Source of the DNA: Bog-473 sp963745175
Lineage (GTDB): Bacteria > Actinomycetota > Acidimicrobiia > Acidimicrobiales > RAAP-2
DNA length: 64,000 nucleotides
Direction: 5' to 3'
Assembly: GCA_963745175.1 (NCBI GenBank)
Contig: CAVUWK010000003.1
Coordinates: forward strand, 1-64,000
The stretch's first letter is position 1. Each line of letters opens with the position of its first letter. The position numbers and the translations under genes are program-made. Below are positions 8,837 to 18,021 of this stretch, one piece after another. The notes beneath the pieces are model-generated. The model had not been told where the DNA came from, did not search any database, and saw only the letters and a list, made by a program, of their open reading frames with translations.

Positions 8837-11137
8837 TCAGTTGTAACCCAGCGCCTCGAGGCGGGCGAGGATGGCGCGGTCGAGGCACTCGGCGACAGCC
8901 ACCACGGCGGGTTCGCCGATCATGTCGTGAGGGGACCCGAGGACCACCTGCTCGTCGAGATCGCCGACCTCCAGGCCGTACCAACGATCAAGGGGCGCGC
9001 TGGGGAGCCCGTCGGCGTCCTTGTCCGGGTGGATCAGCAACACGGGGGCCGTGAGCCGACCCGCTCTGTACCGCGCCATGCTCTCTCCGGCGATCCTCAG
9101 GACCTCGTCGCGCCGTTCAGCCGCGACCGGCTCCACGGTGCGGCGTTTCGCGAAGTTGACCGAGTCCAGCACCCGCTCGATGACCTGGCGCCGACGTGAC
9201 CGGGGCCGGGGGTTCACGTTCGATAGCTCACGCCACGCGTCGGCGCTGGATGCGGCGAGCAGCGATGGCTGCATCCCCATTTCCAAAGGGCCCTGTACCG
9301 AGGCCCAACCCACCAACCCCGAGTGTGCGGACCCGTCTGCACACTCGGCGAGCGGAAATGCCTTCTGTAGGTCCGGCCGCGACGCGTACACGGCGTAGAC
9401 GTACCGGCTCACGTCGACACCCTGGTGCTGCGATGCAGGCTCGCCGAGCCAATCGGTGAACGAGTCGGCCACCGCCGGATCCGAGAACACCGGGCCGAAC
9501 TGCAGTCCGTCGGCATCCGCGCTGACTCGAGCCCCATGCATGACCGGGTCATAGAACACGCCGTTGGCCAGGTACCGGGTTCGCCAGAGCGGGCCGACGC
9601 TGTCGATGGCGGAAAGCAACGCCACGGTCTCGCCGGCGGACTCCAACCGGACCGCCACTTCGTAAGCCACCAGAGCCCCGAATGACCACCCCCCGAGGAG
9701 GTAAGGACCATGCGGTTGCACCGTGCGGATTGCTGGCATGCAGCGGCGGGCTATCGAGTCGATCGCGTCGGAAAATGGGGCCGCATCGGCCGGGACGAAG
9801 GGCTGCAGCACGTAAAACGGCTGATCGGGACCGAGCCGGCTGGCCAGGGCTTGGAGTTCGGTGGCTTCGGCAGCGACGGTATTCACCACGAACAAGGGAG
9901 GTCGGGTGCCCCTGGTGGCCAGCGGCACGAGAACGTCGCGCTGGACATCCCCAGTGTCGGACCTGGCGTCCTGGGCAGAAACCAGATGCTCCCGCCCGCG
10001 GTCGATGCGTTGGCGAAGCCATGTGACCCACTCGTCATCGAGCGATAACTGATCCGCTCGCTCGAGGAGCAACTCCGGGTACTCGCGTCTGATACCGCCG
10101 AGGTCCATGCTGCTGATCACGTTGTGCACGTCCTCGTCGCGCACCGGAACGTCAAAGCAATTCAGCTCGACCCCGGCGAGGCGGAAACACAGCAGCGTGG
10201 AAATGCACTTCAGGCAGTGGCCACAGTTCCGGCTCTTGTCGCGTCCCTCCCAGCAGAAGCGCATGAAATGGCAGGCGGCCTCCCAGTCCCCGAGCAGTTG
10301 TGCCTTTTCCACCCGGTCGTACTCGGCACCGTCGTGAATGATGGGAAAGGCCGTACTGCCCATAAGCGGATCCGTCAGTGGCGTGCTCCCGTGAGGAAGG
10401 ACGAGCCTCTCGTAGGGGTAGGTGCTCGCAATCAGCCCGGAACCGAAACGGGCGCTCAAGAGCGTCAGCACGGCACCGACGTAGAACCCATATTCGTCCT
10501 CCCAGGCGAGGCTCAGTTCGCGAAGATTGGTCGAGGTCTCGATGAGCTCGACCCCGAGTCCATCGAGCATGCGATGAGCCCGGTCCGCCGCACCGCGGAA
10601 GTGCCCCGCCTCGTGGAGGAAGATGTCCATGCCGTGGATCAATACCGCAGCACGCACGTTTCGGGTGGCGCGTCCGGCATGACCCGTCGTGTGGCGATAG
10701 ATGGTGAAGGAAGAATCCACGCCACCCGAGAACGCCGCTACCGCCGCCGACGGCTCCGACGGCGGGGGTGTTTCGGCAACGTCGTCAGGCTCGATGTCCA
10801 GACGCCGGTAACGCGCACCTCCAGGCCTCGGCCCCGCCGTCCACCGCTCCCAGATGCATTGCAACTGCTCCAGGTTGTCGAGAAGAGATGGTGACACGGT
10901 TCCTCGGACCCGCAATTTCCTGACGCCGTGTCGCTCTGCGTCGACCATCGTTCGCTGCAAGGTGGCGAGGACGAACGGATCGGCGTTCGTGGCCAAGCTG
11001 GGCCCGTGTTGCTCCGGCACTCGGATCCACACGTCGGCGACGCCGAGGCCCGGCGTGATCAACGTCGCGCTGGCTCTGATCCGGCCTGGCTCGTCCTGCG
11101 GCGGATTGAGGACCAACTCCGCCGTCGGAGCTACCAT
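8837..11137 (-). CDS. PP-loop ATPase (QueC-like) fused to an NRPS-type thioesterase
   Basis: A 766-residue two-enzyme fusion. The start is ATG 11137, preceded by GGAGGT at ideal spacing; an upstream in-frame ATG at 11173 lacks one. Residues 1-120 are an unassigned N-terminal domain. Residues 132-335 form a PP-loop (adenylating) domain with AAFSGGVDSSFTIYRH at about 135-149 and a probable zinc site, C294 plus CGHCLKC (305-311), like QueC-type enzymes. Residues 402-766 are an alpha/beta-hydrolase thioesterase: nucleophile S485 in GGWSFGALVAYEVA and the His in GSPHDMIGEP near the end. PP-loop enzymes activate a carboxylate or carbonyl with ATP; thioesterases release acyl groups from carriers. 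A coupled activation and acyl-release or acyl-transfer role is inferred; the substrate is unknown. It is divergent from the pyruvyltransferase/GT2 gene 44 bp away. Confidence 0.85.
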   Translation of the reverse strand: MVAPTAELVLNPPQDEPGRIRASATLITPGLGVADVWIRVPEQHGPSLATNADPFVLATLQRTMVDAERHGVRKLRVRGTVSPSLLDNLEQLQCIWERWTAGPRPGGARYRRLDIEPDDVAETPPPSEPSAAVAAFSGGVDSSFTIYRHTTGHAGRATRNVRAAVLIHGMDIFLHEAGHFRGAADRAHRMLDGLGVELIETSTNLRELSLAWEDEYGFYVGAVLTLLSARFGSGLIASTYPYERLVLPHGSTPLTDPLMGSTAFPIIHDGAEYDRVEKAQLLGDWEAACHFMRFCWEGRDKSRNCGHCLKCISTLLCFRLAGVELNCFDVPVRDEDVHNVISSMDLGGIRREYPELLLERADQLSLDDEWVTWLRQRIDRGREHLVSAQDARSDTGDVQRDVLVPLATRGTRPPLFVVNTVAAEATELQALASRLGPDQPFYVLQPFVPADAAPFSDAIDSIARRCMPAIRTVQPHGPYLLGGWSFGALVAYEVAVRLESAGETVALLSAIDSVGPLWRTRYLANGVFYDPVMHGARVSADADGLQFGPVFSDPAVADSFTDWLGEPASQHQGVDVSRYVYAVYASRPDLQKAFPLAECADGSAHSGLVGWASVQGPLEMGMQPSLLAASSADAWRELSNVNPRPRSRRRQVIERVLDSVNFAKRRTVEPVAAERRDEVLRIAGESMARYRAGRLTAPVLLIHPDKDADGLPSAPLDRWYGLEVGDLDEQVVLGSPHDMIGEPAVVAVAECLDRAILARLEALGYN

Positions 11138-11181
11138 CTGACCTCCATGCACTGCCCTTCGATGCCGGAACATCGCGAAAA

Positions 11182-14100
11182 ATGTGTGGGAATACGCTCG
11201 GCGGATACTGTGCCCACATCGGCCCGAAACGCACGTTCACTTCCTTGACCGGACGGCAGAAGGTACCATCCCTGAGCGTCGCAGTCGACGAACTCTGGTG
11301 CCTGACGTCGCCCCGGCCTGCAGTTTTGCTCATCGGAGGCTACGACGGTTCGGGCAACTACGGCGACGTCTGCCTGTTCGAGGCGGCCATGTCCCTCTTG
11401 TCGGAGTTGGATCCGGAATTTCTACTGCTCCCGGTTATCGAACGCCAACACATGGACAGTCACAACGATCTCTGCGCCCGGATGGCCCCGGAGTTCGGCG
11501 CCGCGTGCTTCTTGTATTACGACGGGCAGGAGGTGGGGGCCTCTGACGGGTTGCCGCCGGACCTGGCTCCCGTCCCACTGCAGCCGGCTTTCCGCTCGTC
11601 CGCGATCTATTTTTACGGCGGCGGCTATCTGAACGAGATGTGGGGCCCGCGCAAGCTGGCCATGGCCAGGGCGGTCGAGGACTGGATCACCCCGGCGGCG
11701 AGTCGCGGATCCCAAGAACCTCAGGTGGTCTTCACCGGACAACAGGTCTCGGCCGGTTTCGCTGAAGATCAGGAGGCCGGCAGGTGGTTGCGAAGAGCGT
11801 CGTTGTTCGGGGTTCGCGATTTGCGCTCGGGAGAGGTCGTGACCGGTCTATTTCCTGAACTGGTCGAGCGCGGAGCCGTGGTGGTTGCCGAGGATGACAC
11901 GGTGGGGATCCTCTGCGAGATCCCTGTGCCAAGTGAGCTGCACGACGCCCGACCCCGCGACTGGAACGGCGACCTCCGAGTGGATCTGCACCTCACCGGA
12001 GAGGGCTATGCCACCACCGATACGGATCGGCTCGCCCGGTTCGCCGCTGACTTGCTGAGCGCCATACAACGAGAGGCCAACGCGCACGTCTCGGTGCGGC
12101 TGGTTGTCGCCTACGACGACCGGCGCATCTCGGAGCGGCCTTTTCTGCAGGATTTCGCGGCTACCTTCCTGGTCTCCGCCGGCGGGGGGGGTCAGGTCAG
12201 CTTCACCATCGAGGACGCCACGACGCGGCGTCTGCTGGACCCCGGGTGGGAGCAGCGACGGCCCGACCTGACAATCAGCTGCTCCTACCACGTTCGCGTT
12301 GACCTCGCTGTTGCACGACATCCCCGTCGTTTATCTCTTCGGGAACGACTACTACCGCCAAAAAGCCAAGAGCCTGCAGGCCGGGTTCGGGCTCAGTCCG
12401 GAGCTGATGGTCGACATGGCCGGCCCTGAGGCCGGCGCGGAAGTGGTGGCCGGTAACGTCCTGGGCCTGCTCTCCGATCCGCAACGCTATGCGAGCACGA
12501 TCGCGCGGCTACGTCTCGCTCGCGCTCGTGCTCTGGCGCTGCGCCATGTCGTCTCGTCTCAACTGCTGCAGGAGGTTTCGGATCACGTGGTTGCACCACT
12601 CGAGGAAAACAAGGGCGAGTTCCACGGGGAGCCGGTTCGAGCGCCGGTGACTTCTGGCGGCACCATGCAGGTCGACCGCTGGGTCGTCGTCACGCGGACA
12701 TTGGCTCGCCTGCGGGCGCGGTTCGAAAGAATCCGTTCGGACGCGGCTGTCCCAACTCCGGAGGTCCAGCGGTCCGTCGACGAGCTTCGGACGACCGTCG
12801 AAGGCCTGAGCCACAGCGTGACCAACCTCAGCGAGGCGACCGCCGGCCATACGGCATGGCTCTCGGATCTCCAGACGTGGACGAGGTCCTGCGTGCAGAC
12901 CCTCAGTGCGCTGACCGACACTCCGCCGATCCCCTCCGCCCGTGCGCAAGCCGGCGCCCGGGCGGCGCGACGAATCGACGACGTCGAGAGGCTGCAGAGG
13001 CAGCTCCAAGTCTGGACCGTGATGGCCTGGGTGGACCACGCCGATGTGCCACGTGATCAGGTCATCTCGGTCATCATGCCCACCCGAAACCGGTGTGAAC
13101 GGATCGGCCGTGCAATCGCATCGATCCAGGCACAGACGTACACGCACTGGGAACTGGTCGTGGTCGATGACGGTAGCGACGACGATACGCCAGTGCTCTT
13201 AGCCGAGATAGCCGCCAATGACGAACGCATCCGGTATCTGCGCATCGACCACGCGGGCGCTCCGGCGGCGTGCAACACCGGCTTGGCCAAGGCGACGGGC
13301 GACATCGTCTGCTACCTCGATGACGACAACGTCATGCACGGCGGCTGGCTCAGGGCGGTCGCCTGGGCTTTCTCCTGCTGGCCACAGACCGAGGTTCTTT
13401 ACGGCGCCCGGATCATCGAAGACAACCTGGCCCGCGACGCCGTCCGATCGGGCAACCTTCCGACCTTGAACTTCGAACGGTGGGACCGCCGGCGGCTCGA
13501 GTGGGCCAATTACGTCGACCAGAACGTAATCGCGCACCGTGCGGGCTTGCCGAGCGCTCGTTTCGACGAAGCCCTACCCGTGGCGTACGACTGGGACCTC
13601 ATACTCCGCCTGACAGCCCTGCACCAACCACTCGAGCTGCCGGCCATCGCCTGTCTCTACAGCACGACAGCGGCGAATCGCGGGAGCGATCGACCGGAGC
13701 AGCTGGACACCCTGCACGCACTGAGAGCCCGGGCCCACGTCGGGCGCCCGCTGCGCCTCTTGGCACTCGACCGGCATCTCGTCGACGAAGAGGATGGCCG
13801 CATCGACGCCGACTTGGCGTCTCTCGCCGACCACGGTGCACACATCACCTTGGCGGGCGCGCCGATTGAATCCTCGTACGCAGACGCCGACGCAGACGCA
13901 GACGCCGACGCCAGCCGCGTTGTCACCGCGGTGGCGGAACACGAGCCTGACATCGTGCTGGTCTACGGAGTCGACGCTGCCGCCGAGCTGGCCGACGCTC
14001 TGGAGGCGGGGGGGCGCCCGTTCGCCGTTCGGGTCACAGAAGGTGGCGCCGTCGCCGAGATGGCCGGCCCCCTTCTGCACCCGCTTTCTCTCGGCCTGTG

Positions 14101-14203
14101 GAACGTGCCGGAGGGGCCGAAGGCAGTGTCAGCCGCCGCCGACTTCCTCGATGAGCTTGCCGACCGTCTCCGGACCTGGAAGCTGGACGTCTCCGAGGTC
14201 TGA
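11182..14203 (+). CDS. Pyruvyltransferase-like domain fused through a coiled coil to a GT2 glycosyltransferase (one frameshift)
   Basis: Two overlapping frames (11182-12429 and 12299-14203) make one protein of about 1000 residues if one base is removed near 12293. The first part ends in PDLTISCSYH and the second continues with LTSLLHDIPVVYLFGNDYY, the usual closing segment of polysaccharide pyruvyl transferases. N-terminal motifs are LLIGGYDGSGNYGD and YFYGGGYLNE. After a linker and a likely coiled-coil segment comes a family 2 glycosyltransferase: ISVIMPTRNRCERIGRAI, ELVVVDDGSDDDTP and the DXD-type ICYLDDDN region. A C-terminal domain of about 170 residues has an (Ala-Asp) run. The role is probably surface glycan assembly. 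The start is uncertain: ATG 11182 has no ribosome-binding site and TTG 11246 is an alternative. Confidence 0.8.
13880..13912 (+). repeat. Hexanucleotide tandem repeat coding for Ala-Asp
   Basis: About five copies of GCAGAC/GCCGAC inside the glycosyltransferase gene encode alternating Ala-Asp. Such runs can change length in 6-bp steps without shifting the frame and would form an acidic spacer. Confidence 0.7.
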
Positions 14204-14233
14204 TCTCATCTGACCGGGAACGGTCCCGCCGAA

Positions 14234-14294
14234 GTCCCAGTTGTGGGACCGGCCTCAAGTCCCGCACAACCGGCGTTGTGGTCGGCTGAAGTCC
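14234..14294 (+). other. Paired hairpins with three AAGTCC repeats, possibly a structured RNA
   Basis: Downstream of the glycosyltransferase stop are two consecutive perfect hairpins. One is GTCCCA-GTTG-TGGGAC (14234-14249). The other is CACAAC-CGGC-GTTGTG (14265-14280). AAGTCC occurs at 14232, 14257 and 14289. The block ends 130 bp before the GH16 start. It could be a termination/attenuation structure or a 5' regulatory RNA for the GH16 gene. I do not recognise it as a known riboswitch class. Confidence 0.45.
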
Positions 14295-14423
14295 TGGTGC
14301 GCGCGGCGAGGTCCGATCGGACATTTTCCGGACAAGTTTCCCAGCCAAACGCGGTTTCCAGGGGGCACGCGGGGTACGTCGCACACCGACGTTTGGGCCC
14401 GAGTCTGCGGGAGGAACGTGCAA

Positions 14424-15653
14424 ATGCAGGAACCGGAACGTGCGAGACCGAGGAGGTCCTGGCTGCTCGGATCACTCTGCGGTCTCGCACTCCTGGTCAT
14501 GACGGCCGCAGCCGTGGTTGGCGCCCCGGGGCCCCGACCACACCTGATCCCCCTGCACGCTCAGGACGAGCGCCTCGACACGGCGCGCTGCAATACCGGA
14601 CCGGCGGCGCACGTTCACTCGTCGACGGCATGCACCGCCGTGGCCCCGGACCCTGCAGCGGCGCCGGCCGATGACTGCAACGCACTGGAACAGCTGCTGA
14701 ATCTGTGCGCTGCGACGACGACGACCACCACCACGACCGACCCGCCCCCTGCACCGACCTCGACGCTCCCGACTCCGACAACGACCACCACGACAGCGAC
14801 TGCTCCGCCTCCGCAGACCGCGCACGGATGTGCGGGAACGTCGCCCCCGATCGCCGCCCCGGACGGCTCCTGGTCGTGCACGCTCGACGACGAGTTCAAC
14901 GGGACCTCCCTCGACACGAGCACCTGGCAACCCATCCTGACCAGCACCAGCGGGTACCAGAGTGGGCCGTTCCTGTCCCAGGTCTGCTACGTGGACAACC
15001 CGGACACGATCTCCGAGTCCGGCGGCGATCTCAACCTCTCCGTCATCGCGGTATCGCCCCCCATGACGTGCAGCCAACCCGGAGGGTTGAACTTGAACAC
15101 CTCCTACGAAGGCGGCATGGTCGCGTCGTACCAGCTCTTCAGCCAACGGTACGGCTACTTCCAGGTCCGGGCCGAGATGCCCGCCTCGTCGGTGCCGGGG
15201 CTCCAGGAGACGCTCTGGCTCTACCCGGAGAACGAGACCCTCTACGGGCCCTGGCCCGAGAGCGGGGAAATCGACTACGCGGAGTTCTATTCGAACTACC
15301 CCGACGACGACGTCCCGGCCGTGCACTACCCCGGCTCGGCGAACGATCCCAACGCCACCACAGCGGACGGTTGTGCCACCGCGGAATCCCCGACGGCCGG
15401 CCAGTTCAACACCTACGCGCTGTCGTGGACCCCCACCACCATCACGACGTACTTCAACGGCGTGCCCTGCACGACCGACCACTACGGCTCGTACGTGGCA
15501 AGCCCCGACACCGCGCCGGAGCCGTTCAACCAGCCCTTCTTCCTCGCCTTCACCTCGGCCTTCGGCATGACGGGCAGCGACACCTTCGAACCCGGGACGA
15601 CGCCACTTCCCGCCACGATGAAGATCGACTGGGTCAGGGTCTGGCAGTACTGA
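14424..15653 (+). CDS. Secreted glycoside hydrolase family 16 (beta-glucanase-like)
   Basis: A 409-residue enzyme that should cut beta-1,3 or mixed-linked glucans outside the cell. ATG 14424 follows GGGAGGA by 8 nt. A signal-peptide-like stretch (RRSWLLGSLCGLALLVMTAA) covers about residues 10-33. A Thr/Pro linker (about 97-130) leads into the GH16 fold: DEFNGTSLDTSTW early, then the catalytic signature ESGEIDYAEF with E282, D284 and E287. The domain ends with MKIDWVRVWQY, typical for the family. Residues Cys56, Cys70, Cys85 and Cys95 before the linker may form disulfides. It follows the glycosyltransferase gene, so it may remodel a glycan made by that locus, or it may simply be nutritional. 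Confidence 0.9.
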   Translation: MQEPERARPRRSWLLGSLCGLALLVMTAAAVVGAPGPRPHLIPLHAQDERLDTARCNTGPAAHVHSSTACTAVAPDPAAAPADDCNALEQLLNLCAATTTTTTTTDPPPAPTSTLPTPTTTTTTATAPPPQTAHGCAGTSPPIAAPDGSWSCTLDDEFNGTSLDTSTWQPILTSTSGYQSGPFLSQVCYVDNPDTISESGGDLNLSVIAVSPPMTCSQPGGLNLNTSYEGGMVASYQLFSQRYGYFQVRAEMPASSVPGLQETLWLYPENETLYGPWPESGEIDYAEFYSNYPDDDVPAVHYPGSANDPNATTADGCATAESPTAGQFNTYALSWTPTTITTYFNGVPCTTDHYGSYVASPDTAPEPFNQPFFLAFTSAFGMTGSDTFEPGTTPLPATMKIDWVRVWQY

Positions 15654-15668
15654 CCACGCCCCCGGTGA

Positions 15669-15686
15669 CGTTCGTGATCACGAACG
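15669..15686. promoter_or_regulatory. 18-bp perfect palindrome between GH16 and ASCH-like genes
   Basis: CGTTCGTGATCACGAACG is its own reverse complement. It ends 21 bp before the GTG of the next gene and starts 15 bp after the GH16 stop. With no T-run it looks more like an operator for a dimeric repressor than a terminator. Confidence 0.5.
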
Positions 15687-15707
15687 ACAGCCCGTAAGGT
15701 CGGAGCG

Positions 15708-15995
15708 GTGGAGTTCAGCAAGGAACTGCGCGACGACGTCGCCGCCGGTGACATCACCGTCACCTTCCGCTTGTGGCAAAGGCCCCGCGCCAAAGTGGGC
15801 GGGCGGTACCGCGTCGGGCGCGCCGAGATTGAGATCGACAGCATGGAGCTGGTCCCGTTCGGTGGCATTCCGGAGATCGACCTGCGCAGGGCCGGGGAAC
15901 CCGACCGTGCGTCGCTGCGGGCGCACGCCGCACATGCCGGTCCGGTCGCCGACGACACGTTGCTCTACCGGATTGCGTTCCACGTGGTCGGGTAG
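15708..15995 (+). CDS. Small ASCH-like (PUA-fold) protein
   Basis: A 95-residue protein from GTG 15708. Its text, ITVTFRLWQRPRAKVGGRYR followed by VGRAEIEIDSMELVPFGGI, resembles ASCH-domain proteins, which have a PUA-like beta barrel and are thought to bind RNA or act on modified nucleosides. The end is YRIAFHVVG. The assignment rests on pattern only. The start lies 22 bp after an 18-bp palindrome that may control it. Confidence 0.5.
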   Translation: MEFSKELRDDVAAGDITVTFRLWQRPRAKVGGRYRVGRAEIEIDSMELVPFGGIPEIDLRRAGEPDRASLRAHAAHAGPVADDTLLYRIAFHVVG

Positions 15996-16059
15996 TAAAC
16001 GGGGTTTGGGGCAACGTCCCATGCGGAGCGCCAGGCCGCACCACCCTGAGGAGGACCAG

Positions 16060-16920
16060 ATGCAACAACGTCCCATCGGCAACCGGACCGTCAGCGCCAT
16101 CGGCCTGGGGGAGATGCCACTCTCCATCGAGGGACGTCCCGACCGCCGCCAGGCGATCGCCACCATTCATGCCTCCCTCGACGCCGGCGTCTCCATCATC
16201 GATACCGCTGACGCGTACTCGCTCAGTGTCCAAGAGCACGGTCACGGCGAGCGGCTCGTGGCCGAGGCCCTGGCCACCTACGGCGGCCCGACCGACAGCG
16301 TGCTGGTCGCCACCAAGGGTGGGCACCGCCGTCCCGGTGACGGCAGCTGGACCGTGCACGGTGATCCGTCCTACGTGAAGGAGGCGTGTGAGGCTTCGCT
16401 CAAGGCGCTGGGGGTCGACGCCATCGGGCTCTACCAGTACCACCGGCCCGACCCCACGGTGCCGTGGGCCGAGTCGGTGGGTGCCCTGGCCGACCTGCTG
16501 GACGAGGGCAAGATCCTGATGGCGGGCGTGTCGAACGCCACCGTGGCGCAGATCGACGAGGCGCAGAAGGTGCTGAGCGGCCGCCTGGTCAGCGTGCAGA
16601 ACGAGTTCTCGCCCCGCTTCCGCTCCTCGGAAGGCGAGCTCGAGCACTGCCAGAAGCTCGGCATCGTGTTCATCCCATGGAGCCCCATGGGCGGCATCGG
16701 CCGCTCGGATCGGATCGAGCAGAGTTTCCCTGCGTTCGCCGAGGTGGCCACCGAGGTCGGTGCCAGCCCGCAGCAGGTCAACCTGGCCTGGATGCTGGCC
16801 AAGGGACCCCGGCTCATCCCGATCCCCGGGAGCAGCCGACCCGAGACGGCTGTGGCCTCGGCCGCCGCCGCCGACCTCACACTGACGTCCGAACAGGTGG
16901 CTCGCCTGGACGCATCCTGA
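16060..16920 (+). CDS. Aldo/keto reductase
   Basis: A 286-residue NAD(P)H-dependent oxidoreductase of the AKR superfamily. The ATG is preceded by GAGGAGGA. The TIM-barrel landmarks are visible: the catalytic Asp and Tyr in SIIDTADAYS, Lys in LVATKGGHR, and His in LYQYHRPDP. The cofactor site has IPIPGSSRPETAVASA near the C-terminus. It stands alone with its own ribosome-binding site; the substrate cannot be told. A second, different AKR lies at 40827-41807. Confidence 0.92.
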   Translation: MQQRPIGNRTVSAIGLGEMPLSIEGRPDRRQAIATIHASLDAGVSIIDTADAYSLSVQEHGHGERLVAEALATYGGPTDSVLVATKGGHRRPGDGSWTVHGDPSYVKEACEASLKALGVDAIGLYQYHRPDPTVPWAESVGALADLLDEGKILMAGVSNATVAQIDEAQKVLSGRLVSVQNEFSPRFRSSEGELEHCQKLGIVFIPWSPMGGIGRSDRIEQSFPAFAEVATEVGASPQQVNLAWMLAKGPRLIPIPGSSRPETAVASAAAADLTLTSEQVARLDAS

Positions 16921-17058
16921 CCCGGCGTGAGAATCACCCGGCCGCCACGGAACAGAACCAGTCCGAAGCGGGTTGCACAAGCGTCCGCGTCGCGCCGCAC
17001 CGGCCCAAACCCGGAAACGCCCGGGCAGGTGTGAGACGCAACAGAGAGTGAGGCTGCC

Positions 17059-18021
17059 GTGCCCGCAGTGACCGTCCCCGACAATCTGGTCCTTCCGCGC
17101 GTCGTGGTGCCGGCGCCAGCTGAGCTCCGTCCCGTCAAGGCCGTGACCGACGCGCCCTCGGGCTACGAGGGGGAGGGCTTCCCGGTGCGCCGGGCCTTCG
17201 CCGGCGTCCCGCTCGCCGACCTCGATCCTTTCATCCACATGGACCAGATGGGCGAGGTCGAGTACGCACCGGGAGAGCCCAAAGGGACCCCGTGGCATCC
17301 CCACCGCGGATTCGAGACGGTCACCTACATGCTCGACGGCACCTTTCAGCACCAAGACTCCATCGGCGGCGGAGGGCTCATCACCAACGGGTCCACGCAG
17401 TGGATGACCGCCGGTTCTGGCATCTTGCACATCGAGCGCCCGACCGAGCAACTGATCGCCACCGGGGGCCTGTTCCACGGTATGCAGCTGTGGGTGAACC
17501 TCCCGGCCGCCGAGAAGTGGATCGATCCGCGCTACCAGGGGATCGAGGCAGACAACGTCCTCCTGCTCGCGTCCCCCGACGGAGGAGCGCTCATCCGGGT
17601 GATCGCGGGAGACGTCGCCGGCCATGACGGACCCGGATCGACGCACACACCGATCTCGTTGGTGCACGCCACGGTGGAGCCGGGCGCCGAGCTCGTCCTG
17701 CCGTGGCCCCGCGCGTTCAATGCGCTGGTGTACGCACTGTCAGGGAGCGGCAACGTCGGGCCGGAGGTCCGGCCTTTCCACACCGGCCAGCTGGCCGTGT
17801 TCGGCGCCGGCGACGCGCTGGCCGTCCGGGCCGATGCCACGCAGGAGTCGCGCCACCGCGGCCTCGACGTCCTGATCCTCGGCGGGCGCCCCATCGGCGA
17901 GCCCGTCTACGCCCACGGTCCCTTCGTCATGAACACCCGGGCCGAGATCATTCAGGCCTTCGAGGACTTCGAGGCCGGCAAGCTCGGAACGGTCCCGGCC
18001 GACCACATCGGCAACGCGTGA
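17059..18021 (+). CDS. Pirin family protein
   Basis: A 320-residue cupin-fold protein from GTG 17059. The pirin metal site is present in HMDQMGEVEYAPG (His) and TPWHPHRGFETVTYMLDG (paired His), and GLFHGMQLWVNLP is typical. The C-terminal cupin half ends LILGGRPIGEPVYAHGPFVM, also a pirin hallmark. Pirins are iron proteins; some oxidise quercetin and others act as redox sensors. Its stop overlaps the GTG of the following SDR gene by 4 nt (GTGA), so the two are co-translated. Confidence 0.95.
   Translation: MPAVTVPDNLVLPRVVVPAPAELRPVKAVTDAPSGYEGEGFPVRRAFAGVPLADLDPFIHMDQMGEVEYAPGEPKGTPWHPHRGFETVTYMLDGTFQHQDSIGGGGLITNGSTQWMTAGSGILHIERPTEQLIATGGLFHGMQLWVNLPAAEKWIDPRYQGIEADNVLLLASPDGGALIRVIAGDVAGHDGPGSTHTPISLVHATVEPGAELVLPWPRAFNALVYALSGSGNVGPEVRPFHTGQLAVFGAGDALAVRADATQESRHRGLDVLILGGRPIGEPVYAHGPFVMNTRAEIIQAFEDFEAGKLGTVPADHIGNA

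Noticed and set aside
11138..11173. Upstream ATG for the PP-loop/thioesterase gene
   Set aside because: ATG 11137 has GGAGGT at the right spacing; the 12 extra residues from 11173 have no such site.
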